Source: Kineococcus aurantiacus (lineage in GTDB: Bacteria > Actinomycetota > Actinomycetes > Actinomycetales > Kineococcaceae). Taken from it: a DNA stretch of 64,000 nucleotides. Shown in pieces: positions 57,223-64,000 of this stretch. Position 1 is the stretch's first letter, and the number at the start of each line of letters is the position of its first letter. The notes beneath the pieces were generated by a model. The model was not told the origin of the DNA, ran no database searches, and worked only from the letters and a program-made list of their open reading frames with translations. A program made the translations under genes and the position numbers. The stretch is from the NCBI RefSeq assembly GCF_013409345.1, contig NZ_JACCBB010000001.1:2542001-2606000 (forward strand), in the 5' to 3' direction.

Positions 57223-57966
57223 TCACCCCGAGCGCGGCAGCAGGTCCAGACGGCTGACGCAGACGTGCGGCGGGGCCGCCGCGGCGTAGTGGACGGCTTC
57301 GGCCACGTCGTCGGCCCGCAGCAGCGACTGCGGGTCCTCGCGCCCGCGGTCGCTCAGCAGGGACGCCCCGGCGGCGACCATGCCCGGGTTGACGATGCTC
57401 ACCGCCACCCCCGCGGCCGACAGGTCGGCCCGCACCGCGTCGGCCAGCCCGAGCAGCCCGTGCTTGCTGGCCACGTACGCGGCGTTGTGCGCGAACGCCC
57501 GGTGGGCGGCGGTGGACCCCAGGAGCACCAGGGAGCTGGGGGCGGCCCGCAGCAGCGCGGGCGCGGCCAGCCGCGCGACGCGGGCAGCTGCGGTGAGGTT
57601 CACCTCGAACAGCTCGTCCCACGTCCCCGGGTCGGCCCGGTCCGTGTCGGCCCAGTCGAACAGCCCCGCGGCGTACACGAGGGTGGTCAGCGGCCCCCGC
57701 CCCCGCTCCAGCGCCTCCTCGACGTCCTCGCGCCGGGTGACGTCGACCCGCCGGCGCACGCAGGGCGGCAGGCTGCGGGTCCAGGACGCCGGGTCCCGCC
57801 CCCACGCCTCCACCGACCAGCCGCCACGGTGCAGGCGGTGCGCGACGGCCGCACCGATGGCGCTCGAGGCGCCGACGACGACCGCACGACCCCGGCCCCC
57901 GCGCGCGCCGTCCCGGTCGTCGGGTCCGTCGCGGGGATCGTGGTCGGGTTCGTCGTCGGGGTCCAC
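57223..57966 (-). CDS. Short-chain dehydrogenase/reductase
   Basis: From the GTG at 57966 the product has 247 residues. An acidic N-terminal stretch precedes the Rossmann motif GASSAIGAAVAHRLHRGGW. Then come YAAG in place of NNAG, Ser in LVLLGSTAAH and the catalytic YVASK pair. The Arg after the second strand (EAWGRD) is compatible with NADP. The substrate is unknown. It lies 23 bases downstream of the WYL regulator gene and is probably cotranscribed with it. Confidence 0.85.
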   Translation of the reverse strand: MDPDDEPDHDPRDGPDDRDGARGGRGRAVVVGASSAIGAAVAHRLHRGGWSVEAWGRDPASWTRSLPPCVRRRVDVTRREDVEEALERGRGPLTTLVYAAGLFDWADTDRADPGTWDELFEVNLTAAARVARLAAPALLRAAPSSLVLLGSTAAHRAFAHNAAYVASKHGLLGLADAVRADLSAAGVAVSIVNPGMVAAGASLLSDRGREDPQSLLRADDVAEAVHYAAAAPPHVCVSRLDLLPRSG

Positions 57967-57989
57967 GGCCCCAGGCTGGGGCGCGCCCC

Positions 57990-58973
57990 CTACGGCGCGG
58001 GGGAGACCGCCCCACCGGCCCCGGCGCTCAGGTGCCGAGCGGCCAGGGCGCAGGCCTGCCGCAGCTCGACCGGCCGCACGTCGCTCAGGGGACTGCCGAA
58101 CGTCGTGAACAGCCCGGCGAGCCCGATCCACGACCAGGCGCCCATCGACAGCTCGCAGCGGGCGCCGTCCAGCGCGCGCACGACGGCCCCGCCGGGGGCG
58201 AACCGCGCGACCAGCTCCGCGGGCACGGCCAGGACCGCCGAACCGGTGCACGGCCACGGCGCCAGGCGGTCCCCGCGGTCGGGGGTGCGCTGGACCAGCG
58301 CGGCGGGACCCCCGGGCAGCTCGCGCGCGGCGAACGGCACCCCCGTGGCCTCGGGCCGGGTGACGCGGTCGAGCCGGAGCACGTCCCAGCACCCGCGGCC
58401 GGTGTCGTGGGCCACGAGGTACCAGCGGGCCGCCCAGACCACGAGGTGGTGGGGTTCCAGGACCCGCGACGCGGGGGACCCGTCGTCGCCCTCGTAGTCC
58501 AGCCGCAGCCCGACCCGCTGCCGGACGGCGGCCCCGACCGCGCGGACCAGGTCGGTCTCGGGCGCGGGGGCGGGGAACTCCCACTGGTTGGGCAGCGCGG
58601 TGACGGCGAAGGCGTCGGCGTCCAGGCGCAGCCGGCGGGGCACGACCTGCCGGATCGTCGACAGCGCCCGCCGGGCGGCCCCCTCGATCCCGCGCAACGC
58701 GCTGGAGGTGGTCTGCAGGGCCACCACGACGGCGACCACCTGCTCCTCGTCCAGCACGAGCGGGGGCAGCGCCCCGCCCCGGCCCAGCCGGTACCCGCCG
58801 CCGGCGCCCTTGACCGGCTCGACGGCGTACCCCAGGTCGCGCAGCGTCTCCACGTCCCGGCGCAGGGTGCGCCCGGAGACCCCCAGGCGCCGGGCGAGTT
58901 CCTGCCCGGGCACGGTCGAGCCGCCGGTGAGCATCGACAGCAGGCTCAGCGCGCGAGCCGACGTGGTAGCCAG
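57990..58973 (-). CDS. WYL-domain transcriptional regulator
   Basis: The conserved protein begins at a CTG (58973) with GGGAGGGG 3-6 nt upstream. Read from there, the N-terminus ATTSARALSLLSML matches the first helix of the HTH_11 family, which would be lost if translation began at the ATG at 58934. The 327 residues comprise the winged HTH (VPGQELARRLGVSGRTLRRDVETLRDLGYAVEP) and a WYL domain with LDYEGDDG and ARWYLVAHD. WYL proteins respond to ligands or nucleic acids. It is divergent from the FAD monooxygenase (57 bp), which is the likely target. Confidence 0.88.
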   Translation of the reverse strand: MATTSARALSLLSMLTGGSTVPGQELARRLGVSGRTLRRDVETLRDLGYAVEPVKGAGGGYRLGRGGALPPLVLDEEQVVAVVVALQTTSSALRGIEGAARRALSTIRQVVPRRLRLDADAFAVTALPNQWEFPAPAPETDLVRAVGAAVRQRVGLRLDYEGDDGSPASRVLEPHHLVVWAARWYLVAHDTGRGCWDVLRLDRVTRPEATGVPFAARELPGGPAALVQRTPDRGDRLAPWPCTGSAVLAVPAELVARFAPGGAVVRALDGARCELSMGAWSWIGLAGLFTTFGSPLSDVRPVELRQACALAARHLSAGAGGAVSPAP

Positions 58974-59029
58974 CGCCCCTCCCGACGTAGTGGCCGACCG
59001 GTGACCGCTTCGAGGTCCATCGTGACGCC

Positions 59030-60367
59030 ATGGACACCACCGCGACCACCCCCGCCCCGGCCGCCGTCCCGGCGACCACCGTCCCCGCGCCCCGCCGGGT
59101 CGTCGTCATCGGCGGCGGCATCGGCGGCCTCGCCCTGGCGGCCGGGTTGCGCCGCAGGGGTTTCGACGTCGTCGTCCACGAGCGCGACCTCGACCCCGCC
59201 GCGACCGGCGGCTACCACATCACCCTCGACACCGCGGCGCAGGACGCCCTGCGCGAGCTCCTCGGGCCCGTCCTGCACGAGAAGCTGCTCGCGTCGGCCT
59301 CCGCCGTGCGCCGCCGCCCCGGTGACGTCTGGTTCGACTGGCGCGGCCGCCTCCTGGGCGACCTGCGGGTCCGGGGGCTGGACCCCGACAGCGTCGACGT
59401 CGACCGGATCACGCTGCGCCTGGTCCTGGCCGAGGCCGTCGGCGACGCCCTCGTCCTGGGCAGCACCTGCACGGCCGTCGAGCGCGAACCCGGGCCGGGG
59501 GGCCGGGTCCGGGCCACCTTCGCCGACGGCAGCACCACCCACGGCGACCTGCTGGTCGGTGCCGACGGGCCGAACTCCCTCGTCGTGCGGCACCTGTCCG
59601 GGGCGCCGGCCAGCCGCCCGGCCGGGGTCACCGGCGTCTCCGGGCGCACCCCCGCGGCCGCCCTCGACCCCACCGAGGTCCAGCGGCTGGGGCCCCGGTC
59701 GAGCCTGGCCGTCGGACCCGGCGGGACCGGCCTCTACGTGGGGTACCTCGACCCCGACGGCTTCGCCGTCCTGGACGCCGCCCACGCGCGCGCAGCCGTC
59801 ACCACCGGCCCCACCTACGTGTGGGGGGCGATGTTCCCCGACGCCACCGCACCGCGGGGGCTGCGCGAGCAGCGGGGCGCCCCGCTGCGCGACACGACCC
59901 TCGACGCGCTGCGCGCCGCGGGCTGGGGCGAGGTCCCGCTGCAGGTCCTGGCCCGCACGGACGTCGCGTCCGTGGCCGCCTACCGGTTCACCGTGGGGCC
60001 CGAGGACGCGCGCAGCACGGCGCCGTGGCCGGCGGGCAGCATCACCGCCCTGGGCGACGCCGTCCACGCCACCCCGCCGACGGCGGGCAAGGGGGCGGGC
60101 ACCGCCGTCGTCGACGCCCACCGGCTGGTCGAGGAGCTGACCGCGGCCCGGGCCGGGACCCGGACGCTGCACACCGCCGTCAGCGCCTTCGAGACCGACC
60201 TGCGGCACCGCGGCAGTGCCGTCACCGCGCTGTCGATGGCGACGGTCCGGCGCCTGCTCGTCGGCAGCACCCCCGCCGGTTCCGCGCTCACCCGCACCAC
60301 GCTGCCGCTGCTGGCCCGGTCCACGGCGCTGAGGCAGCGGCTCACCCCCGGGCGCGGGAGCCGGTGA
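59030..60367 (+). CDS. FAD-dependent aromatic monooxygenase-like protein
   Basis: The 445-residue protein has the FAD-binding fold of class A flavoprotein monooxygenases: VVVIGGGIGGLALAAGL (about 24-40), the acidic end of the second strand in VVHERD, the GD motif in LVGADGPNSLV, and ALGDAVHATPPTAGKGAGTAVVDAH near the C-terminus. Such enzymes hydroxylate aromatic or polyketide substrates with NAD(P)H and O2. An Ala/Pro-rich N-terminal tail precedes the fold. It is regulated presumably by the divergent WYL protein. Confidence 0.9.
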   Translation: MDTTATTPAPAAVPATTVPAPRRVVVIGGGIGGLALAAGLRRRGFDVVVHERDLDPAATGGYHITLDTAAQDALRELLGPVLHEKLLASASAVRRRPGDVWFDWRGRLLGDLRVRGLDPDSVDVDRITLRLVLAEAVGDALVLGSTCTAVEREPGPGGRVRATFADGSTTHGDLLVGADGPNSLVVRHLSGAPASRPAGVTGVSGRTPAAALDPTEVQRLGPRSSLAVGPGGTGLYVGYLDPDGFAVLDAAHARAAVTTGPTYVWGAMFPDATAPRGLREQRGAPLRDTTLDALRAAGWGEVPLQVLARTDVASVAAYRFTVGPEDARSTAPWPAGSITALGDAVHATPPTAGKGAGTAVVDAHRLVEELTAARAGTRTLHTAVSAFETDLRHRGSAVTALSMATVRRLLVGSTPAGSALTRTTLPLLARSTALRQRLTPGRGSR

Positions 60368-60379
60368 GACCCGGCGGGT

Positions 60380-61897
60380 TCAGGACGTCCGGTCCGCCGG
60401 TTCGGGGACCCGCAGCGCCACGGGGTTCCCCCGCGCCTGGCGCTGCTCCACGAACGTGTCCACCGCCTCCCGGCAGGCCCGGTCGAGCTTGTCCGGTTCG
60501 GTCAGGTGGACCGTCAGCGGACGGTCGTCCGGCACCGACGCCAGCGTGTCGGCCAGTTGCGGCAGCCGGACGAACGTCGCCGAACCGGAGACCTCCAGGT
60601 GCACCTCGTCGTCCCGTTCGTGCAGCCGCGTCCGCAGGCTGCTCGCCTGCACCGCGGCCTTCACCAGGGACAGGACCAGGCCGATCGCCACGCCCTCCAG
60701 CAGGTTCAGCGCGAGGATCGCCACGATCGTCGCGACCGTGATGGCGACCTCGCTGCGCGAGGCGGACCACAACCGGCGCAACGGGATCCCGGCGACGAGC
60801 TTGCACCCCGCCTGCACCAGGACGGCCGCGAGCGCCGCCATCGGCACGAACCCCAGCAGCGCGGGTGCCGCCAGCGCGAACACCGCGAGCCAGACCCCGT
60901 GCAGCACACCGGAGGCCTTCGTCCGGGCCCCGGCGCTGACGTTCGCCGAGCTGCGCACGACGACGGCCGTCATGGGCAGCGCGCCGAGCACCCCGCACAC
61001 CCCGTTGCCGACGCCCTGCGCCACGAGTTCCTTGTCGTAGTCGGTCCGCGGCCCGGTGTGCGTGCGGTCGATCGCGGTGGCCGAGAACATGCTCTCGGCG
61101 CTCGCGATGAGGGCGACGGTGAGGGCCGCGCCGAGCACCGCCAGCGGGGAGAGACCGTCGAGGGTCCCGGGCGTGAGGGGGGTGACGACGTCGAGGACGG
61201 CCCGCACCTCCACGCGGTCGACGTCGAGCCCGGCGCCGGCGCTCACCGCGGTGGCGAGCAGGACCGCGGCCAGCGGGGCCGGAACGACCCGCAGCCGGGC
61301 CGGTGCGAACCGCCAGAACCGCAGGACCAGCAGCGATCCCACGCCGACGGCGAGGGCGGTGAGGGCCGCCCCGTCGGCCGGCAGGCTCGCGAGGGCGGCG
61401 GGGTAGCCGGCGAGGTTCGCGATCGGTCCGCCCTCCTGCTCCCGGTCGGCGAGCAGGTACAGCTGGCCCAGGACGAGGGTCAGGCCGATGCCGGCGAGCA
61501 TCCCCTGGACGACGGCCGTGGACACGGCCCGGAACCACCGGCCCAGGCGGGCCAGGCCCAGGCCGACCTGGAGGAGCCCGGCGAGGAGCACGACGGCGCC
61601 GAGCGCGCGCAGGCCCTGGGAGTCCACGATGTCGGCGACGAGGACCGTCAGCCCGGCGGCGGGACCGGAGACCTGCAGGCTGCTGCCGGGCAGCGCGCCG
61701 ACGAGGATCCCGCCGACGATGCCGGTGACGAAACCCAGTTCGACGGGGACGCCGGAGGCGACCGCGATGCCCGCGCACAGCGGCAGGGCCACGAGGAACA
61801 CGACGAGGGAGGCGCGCACGTCGGCGCCGGCGTGGGGTTTCCAGGCCGACCAGAGGGATTGCGGGGCAGCGGTTCCCGTTCGCTGGCCGCGGGTCAC
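60380..61897 (-). CDS. SulP-family anion transporter
   Basis: The 505-residue protein starts with GTG and has about eleven membrane segments. SulP motifs include VALPLCAGIAVASGVPVELGFVTGIVGG, QVSGPAAGLTVLVA and ESMFSATAIDRTHTGPRTDYDKELVAQGVGN. The C-terminal STAS domain (about 425-500: DDEVHLEVSGSATFVRLPQL) is shortened. Members carry sulfate, bicarbonate or dicarboxylates. The bacterial BicA/SulP type is likely, but the ion cannot be told from sequence. Confidence 0.92.
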   Translation of the reverse strand: MTRGQRTGTAAPQSLWSAWKPHAGADVRASLVVFLVALPLCAGIAVASGVPVELGFVTGIVGGILVGALPGSSLQVSGPAAGLTVLVADIVDSQGLRALGAVVLLAGLLQVGLGLARLGRWFRAVSTAVVQGMLAGIGLTLVLGQLYLLADREQEGGPIANLAGYPAALASLPADGAALTALAVGVGSLLVLRFWRFAPARLRVVPAPLAAVLLATAVSAGAGLDVDRVEVRAVLDVVTPLTPGTLDGLSPLAVLGAALTVALIASAESMFSATAIDRTHTGPRTDYDKELVAQGVGNGVCGVLGALPMTAVVVRSSANVSAGARTKASGVLHGVWLAVFALAAPALLGFVPMAALAAVLVQAGCKLVAGIPLRRLWSASRSEVAITVATIVAILALNLLEGVAIGLVLSLVKAAVQASSLRTRLHERDDEVHLEVSGSATFVRLPQLADTLASVPDDRPLTVHLTEPDKLDRACREAVDTFVEQRQARGNPVALRVPEPADRTS

Positions 61898-62291
61898 AGC
61901 GGCAGGGCGGCGTCGGGGGCGCCGGGAGTTCGGGGGGATCGGTGGGCTGCGGTCAGGAGGTCGTGCACGGCGGCTCCTCGGGGCGCGTGGCGGTGCGGCG
62001 TCTCGGGTTTCGCGGTCGTCTCGTCCGACCTGGTTCGGTTACTCGGTGCAACGAATCTTTTACTCCCCGTTGCGTCTGAGTTTCACGATCGCACGGTTCC
62101 CCGAGTTCCCGACACCTGGAGGGTTGTGGTTCACCTCACACCCGAGGCCAGCGGAACTCCCCGGCGCGCGGCCGGTGGAACACCGACCGCCGGGTCGTGC
62201 GGCACCCGCGCAGCGGCCACCACCGCACCCGCCCGGACACGGGGTCGCTAAGGTGAGGTTCGCCTCACCTCACTCTCCGGAAGGACCCGTC
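61898..62291. other. Intergenic region between sulP and the siderophore-binding gene
   Basis: These 394 bases hold no credible gene. Positions 62040-62075 are relatively AT-rich (ACGAATCTTTTACTCCCC) and contain the dyad GCAACG (62048-62053) and CGTTGC (62068-62073), a likely promoter/operator of the sulP gene. The iron box (62251-62270) lies at the other end. The 140 bases nearest sulP are GC-rich with no structure that I could define. Confidence 0.6.
62251..62270. promoter_or_regulatory. DtxR/IdeR-like iron box
   Basis: AGGTGAGG, TTCG and CCTCACCT form a perfect 8-bp-arm palindrome 22 bp before the iron-siderophore-binding gene. Core and symmetry resemble the DtxR/IdeR site family (AGGTTAGG..CCTAACCT), differing at one base per arm, which suits the GC-rich genome. 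Confidence 0.65.
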
Positions 62292-63287
62292 GTGCCGATC
62301 TCCCGCCGCCTGTTCGCCACCGGGACGCTCGCCGCCGCGCTCCCGCTGTCCGCCTGCTCCGGCGGCTCCCCCTCCGGCCCCACCGGCGGCGCGTCCACCG
62401 GCACCGCGGGCTTCCCCGTCACCGTCCCCACGGCCTTCGGCGACGTCACCGTCCCGGCCGCCCCCCGCCGCGTCGTGGCCCTCGGCTGGGGGGACGCCGA
62501 GACGGCGCTGGCCCTGGGCGTCCAGCCCGTCGGCGCCTCCGACTGGCTCGCCTTCGGCGGCGAGGGCGTCGGCCCCTGGGCCACCGGCCTGTACGACACC
62601 GCCCCGGAGGTCATCGGCACCCTCGAACCGTCCTACGAGGCGGTCGCGGCCCTGCGGCCCGACCTCGTCCTCGACGTCAAGAGCTCCGGCGACCGCGACC
62701 GCCACGACACCCTGTCGGCCATCGCCCCCACCATCGGGATCCCCACCGGCGGCGAGGACTACCTCACCACCCCCCAGCAGCAGGTGACGGCCATCGCCGC
62801 CGCCCTCGGCCGGTCCGAACTGGGCCAGGAACTGCTGCAGCGCAACGACGACGCCTTCGCCGCCGCCGCCGCGGCCCACCCCGGCTGGGAGGGCGCCACG
62901 TTCACCGCCGCCTCCCGCACCACGCGCGGCTGGGGCGCCTACGTCGAGGGCAGCGAACGCGTCGGCTTCGCCGAACGGCTCGGCTTCGTGCAGAACCCCG
63001 CGATCGCCGCCCTGCCCGTGGGCGAGAGCGGGTTCAGCGTCCCGATCTCCGCCGAGCAGCTCGAGGTCGTCGACGCCGACGTCGTGGTCGTCTTCCCCAT
63101 CGGCGTCCCCGCCGGGGACGTCACGGCCGACCCCGTCTTCCGGGCCGTGCCCGCCGTCGCGGCCGGGCGCTCCCTGGTCCTGGACCGCGACGTCGCCTCC
63201 GCCTACGCGCTCAGCTCGGTGCTCTCCACGCGCTGGGCGCTGGAGCGGGTCGTGCCGCTCCTGGAAGGGCTCGGCGACCTGCCCTGA
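62292..63287 (+). CDS. Iron-siderophore ABC transporter substrate-binding lipoprotein
   Basis: The GTG at 62292 follows GGAAGGA and gives 331 residues. The lipoprotein signal is SRRLFATGTLAAALPLSACSGG, with twin Arg and the lipobox Cys in SAC. The mature protein is a type III (FecB/FhuD-like) binding protein: RRVVALGWGDAETALALG, PSYEAVAALRPDLVLD, GWGAYVEG and VDADVVVVFPIG. It would capture ferric siderophores outside the cell. No permease or ATPase gene follows. An iron box in the promoter predicts iron repression. Confidence 0.93.
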   Translation: MPISRRLFATGTLAAALPLSACSGGSPSGPTGGASTGTAGFPVTVPTAFGDVTVPAAPRRVVALGWGDAETALALGVQPVGASDWLAFGGEGVGPWATGLYDTAPEVIGTLEPSYEAVAALRPDLVLDVKSSGDRDRHDTLSAIAPTIGIPTGGEDYLTTPQQQVTAIAAALGRSELGQELLQRNDDAFAAAAAAHPGWEGATFTAASRTTRGWGAYVEGSERVGFAERLGFVQNPAIAALPVGESGFSVPISAEQLEVVDADVVVVFPIGVPAGDVTADPVFRAVPAVAAGRSLVLDRDVASAYALSSVLSTRWALERVVPLLEGLGDLP

Positions 63288-63289
63288 CC

Positions 63290-64000
63290 TCAGCCGCGCT
63301 CCGGGACGCCCAGGACGACCCACCCGTCCTGGCGCTCGCGCCGCACGAGCGTCACCAGCCGGGCCAGCGTGTAGAGCCCCGCGAAGGCGATCCACAACCA
63401 CACCAGCCCCGCCCGGCCCGGCGGCACGAACCACAGCACCGCGAACGCCGCGGGCAGGTAGCACAGCAGCGTCACGACCCCCGCGCGGGCGAGGTAGCGG
63501 CCGTCGCCGGCGCCGATGAGGACGCCGTCGAGGACGAACACCCAGCCGGCCACCGGCAGGCACGCGGCGAGGACGACGAGGGCGGCGGTCAGGAAGGCGC
63601 GGACGTCGGCCCCGGGGGCGAAGAACGCCGCGATCGCGGGCGCGCCGAACCCGACGGCGAGGCCGAGCACGACCCCCACCCCGACGCCCCACTGCGCCAT
63701 CCGGCGCACGGTGGCCCGCACGTCCTGGACGTCCCCGGCCCCCAGCGCGCGGCCCACGAGGGCCTGGGCGGCGATGGCGAGCGCGTCGAGGGCCAGCGCC
63801 GTGGTCGTCCAGACGGTGATGGCGACCTGGTGGGCGGCGATGCCCGCGTCGCCCTGGGACGCGGCGACGTAGGTCGTCACGAGGGCCGCGACGCGCAGCG
63901 TCACCGTGCGGACCAGCAGGGGCACGCCGTCGAGGGCGTTGCGCAGCACCCCCAGCGGGTGCGGCCGCACGCGCGCGCCGGTGCGCACGACGCCGCGGAC
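63290..64000 (-). CDS. MATE-family efflux transporter, truncated by the window end
   Basis: The visible 236 C-terminal residues of this frame continue past base 64000. They contain about six membrane segments and the DinF/MATE-type sequence AAHQVAITVWTTTALALDALAIAAQALVGRALGAGD. The family exports cationic drugs or oxidised metabolites with Na+ or H+. It converges on the siderophore-binding gene with only two bases between stops. Confidence 0.88.
   Translation of the reverse strand, partial: VRGVVRTGARVRPHPLGVLRNALDGVPLLVRTVTLRVAALVTTYVAASQGDAGIAAHQVAITVWTTTALALDALAIAAQALVGRALGAGDVQDVRATVRRMAQWGVGVGVVLGLAVGFGAPAIAAFFAPGADVRAFLTAALVVLAACLPVAGWVFVLDGVLIGAGDGRYLARAGVVTLLCYLPAAFAVLWFVPPGRAGLVWLWIAFAGLYTLARLVTLVRRERQDGWVVLGVPERG

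Overview
This window is chromosomal DNA from a very GC-rich Gram-positive actinobacterium. Codon third positions are almost all G or C, GTG starts are frequent, and many genes overlap as GTGA or TGATG. The order PBP1 - GT87-like membrane protein - rpsF - ssb - rpsR - rplI is a classic actinobacterial block. The overall style fits a Kineococcus-like member of the Kineosporiales, but the genus is an inference. No tRNA, rRNA, CRISPR array, insertion sequence or prophage was seen. The window opens inside one gene (3-236) and closes inside another (a MATE-type exporter, 63290-64000).

Layout. (A) 267-8653 holds small catabolic units. They are a LuxR regulator divergent from ridA plus an FAD oxidoreductase, a nitrilase-family hydrolase overlapping a HisD-like dehydrogenase with a divergent LysR regulator, and a bicupin protein paired with a double NTF2-like protein. 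(B) 8764-16545 is a LacI-regulated catabolic locus. It contains the LacI repressor, a second HisD-like dehydrogenase, an SDR, an HpcH/HpaI-type aldolase, a CUT1-type ABC importer without its own ATPase, and an alpha/beta hydrolase. Three copies of a TGCATACG-containing operator tie the bicupin/NTF2 operon, the dehydrogenase operon and the importer into one regulon. (C) 16666-25641 is a surface-polysaccharide locus. It has a secreted clan-A glycosidase, a membrane-anchored lectin-like protein, a DUF2334 deacetylase-like protein, a GlmS paralogue, a small membrane protein, a UDP-GlcNAc 2-epimerase and a processive GT2 synthase. (D) 25667-43527 is mixed. It includes two SpoIIE-type phosphatases and an RsbW-like kinase domain, and a LysR/MFS pair. 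It also includes a truncated threonyl-tRNA synthetase preceded by a candidate threonine leader peptide, and a WXG-type polymorphic toxin with an RNase A-like tip plus its neighbour. A GH32 enzyme, a TetR/MFS efflux pair with duplicated operators, an adenosine-deaminase family protein, an HSL-family protein without its serine, an aldo/keto reductase and a P1 peptidase complete it. (E) 43537-53872 starts with a very long terminator hairpin. A diguanylate cyclase, a BisC-like molybdoenzyme, a pseudokinase with a repetitive Pro/Thr tail, an MFS protein and a bifunctional PBP follow. (F) 53887-57208 is the rpsF-ssb-rpsR-rplI block with its leader and a strong terminator. (G) 57223-64000 carries an SDR, a WYL regulator divergent from an FAD monooxygenase, a SulP transporter, and an iron-siderophore binding lipoprotein behind a DtxR/IdeR-like box.

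The most interesting points are the candidate threonine attenuator in front of the editing-less ThrRS (31399-31558), the three-site LacI regulon with a HisD-like dehydrogenase and an orphan ABC importer, the RNase A-like toxin with its putative immunity gene, and the 28-bp perfect-arm hairpin built of GTGATCAAGCAC units at 43537-43619.
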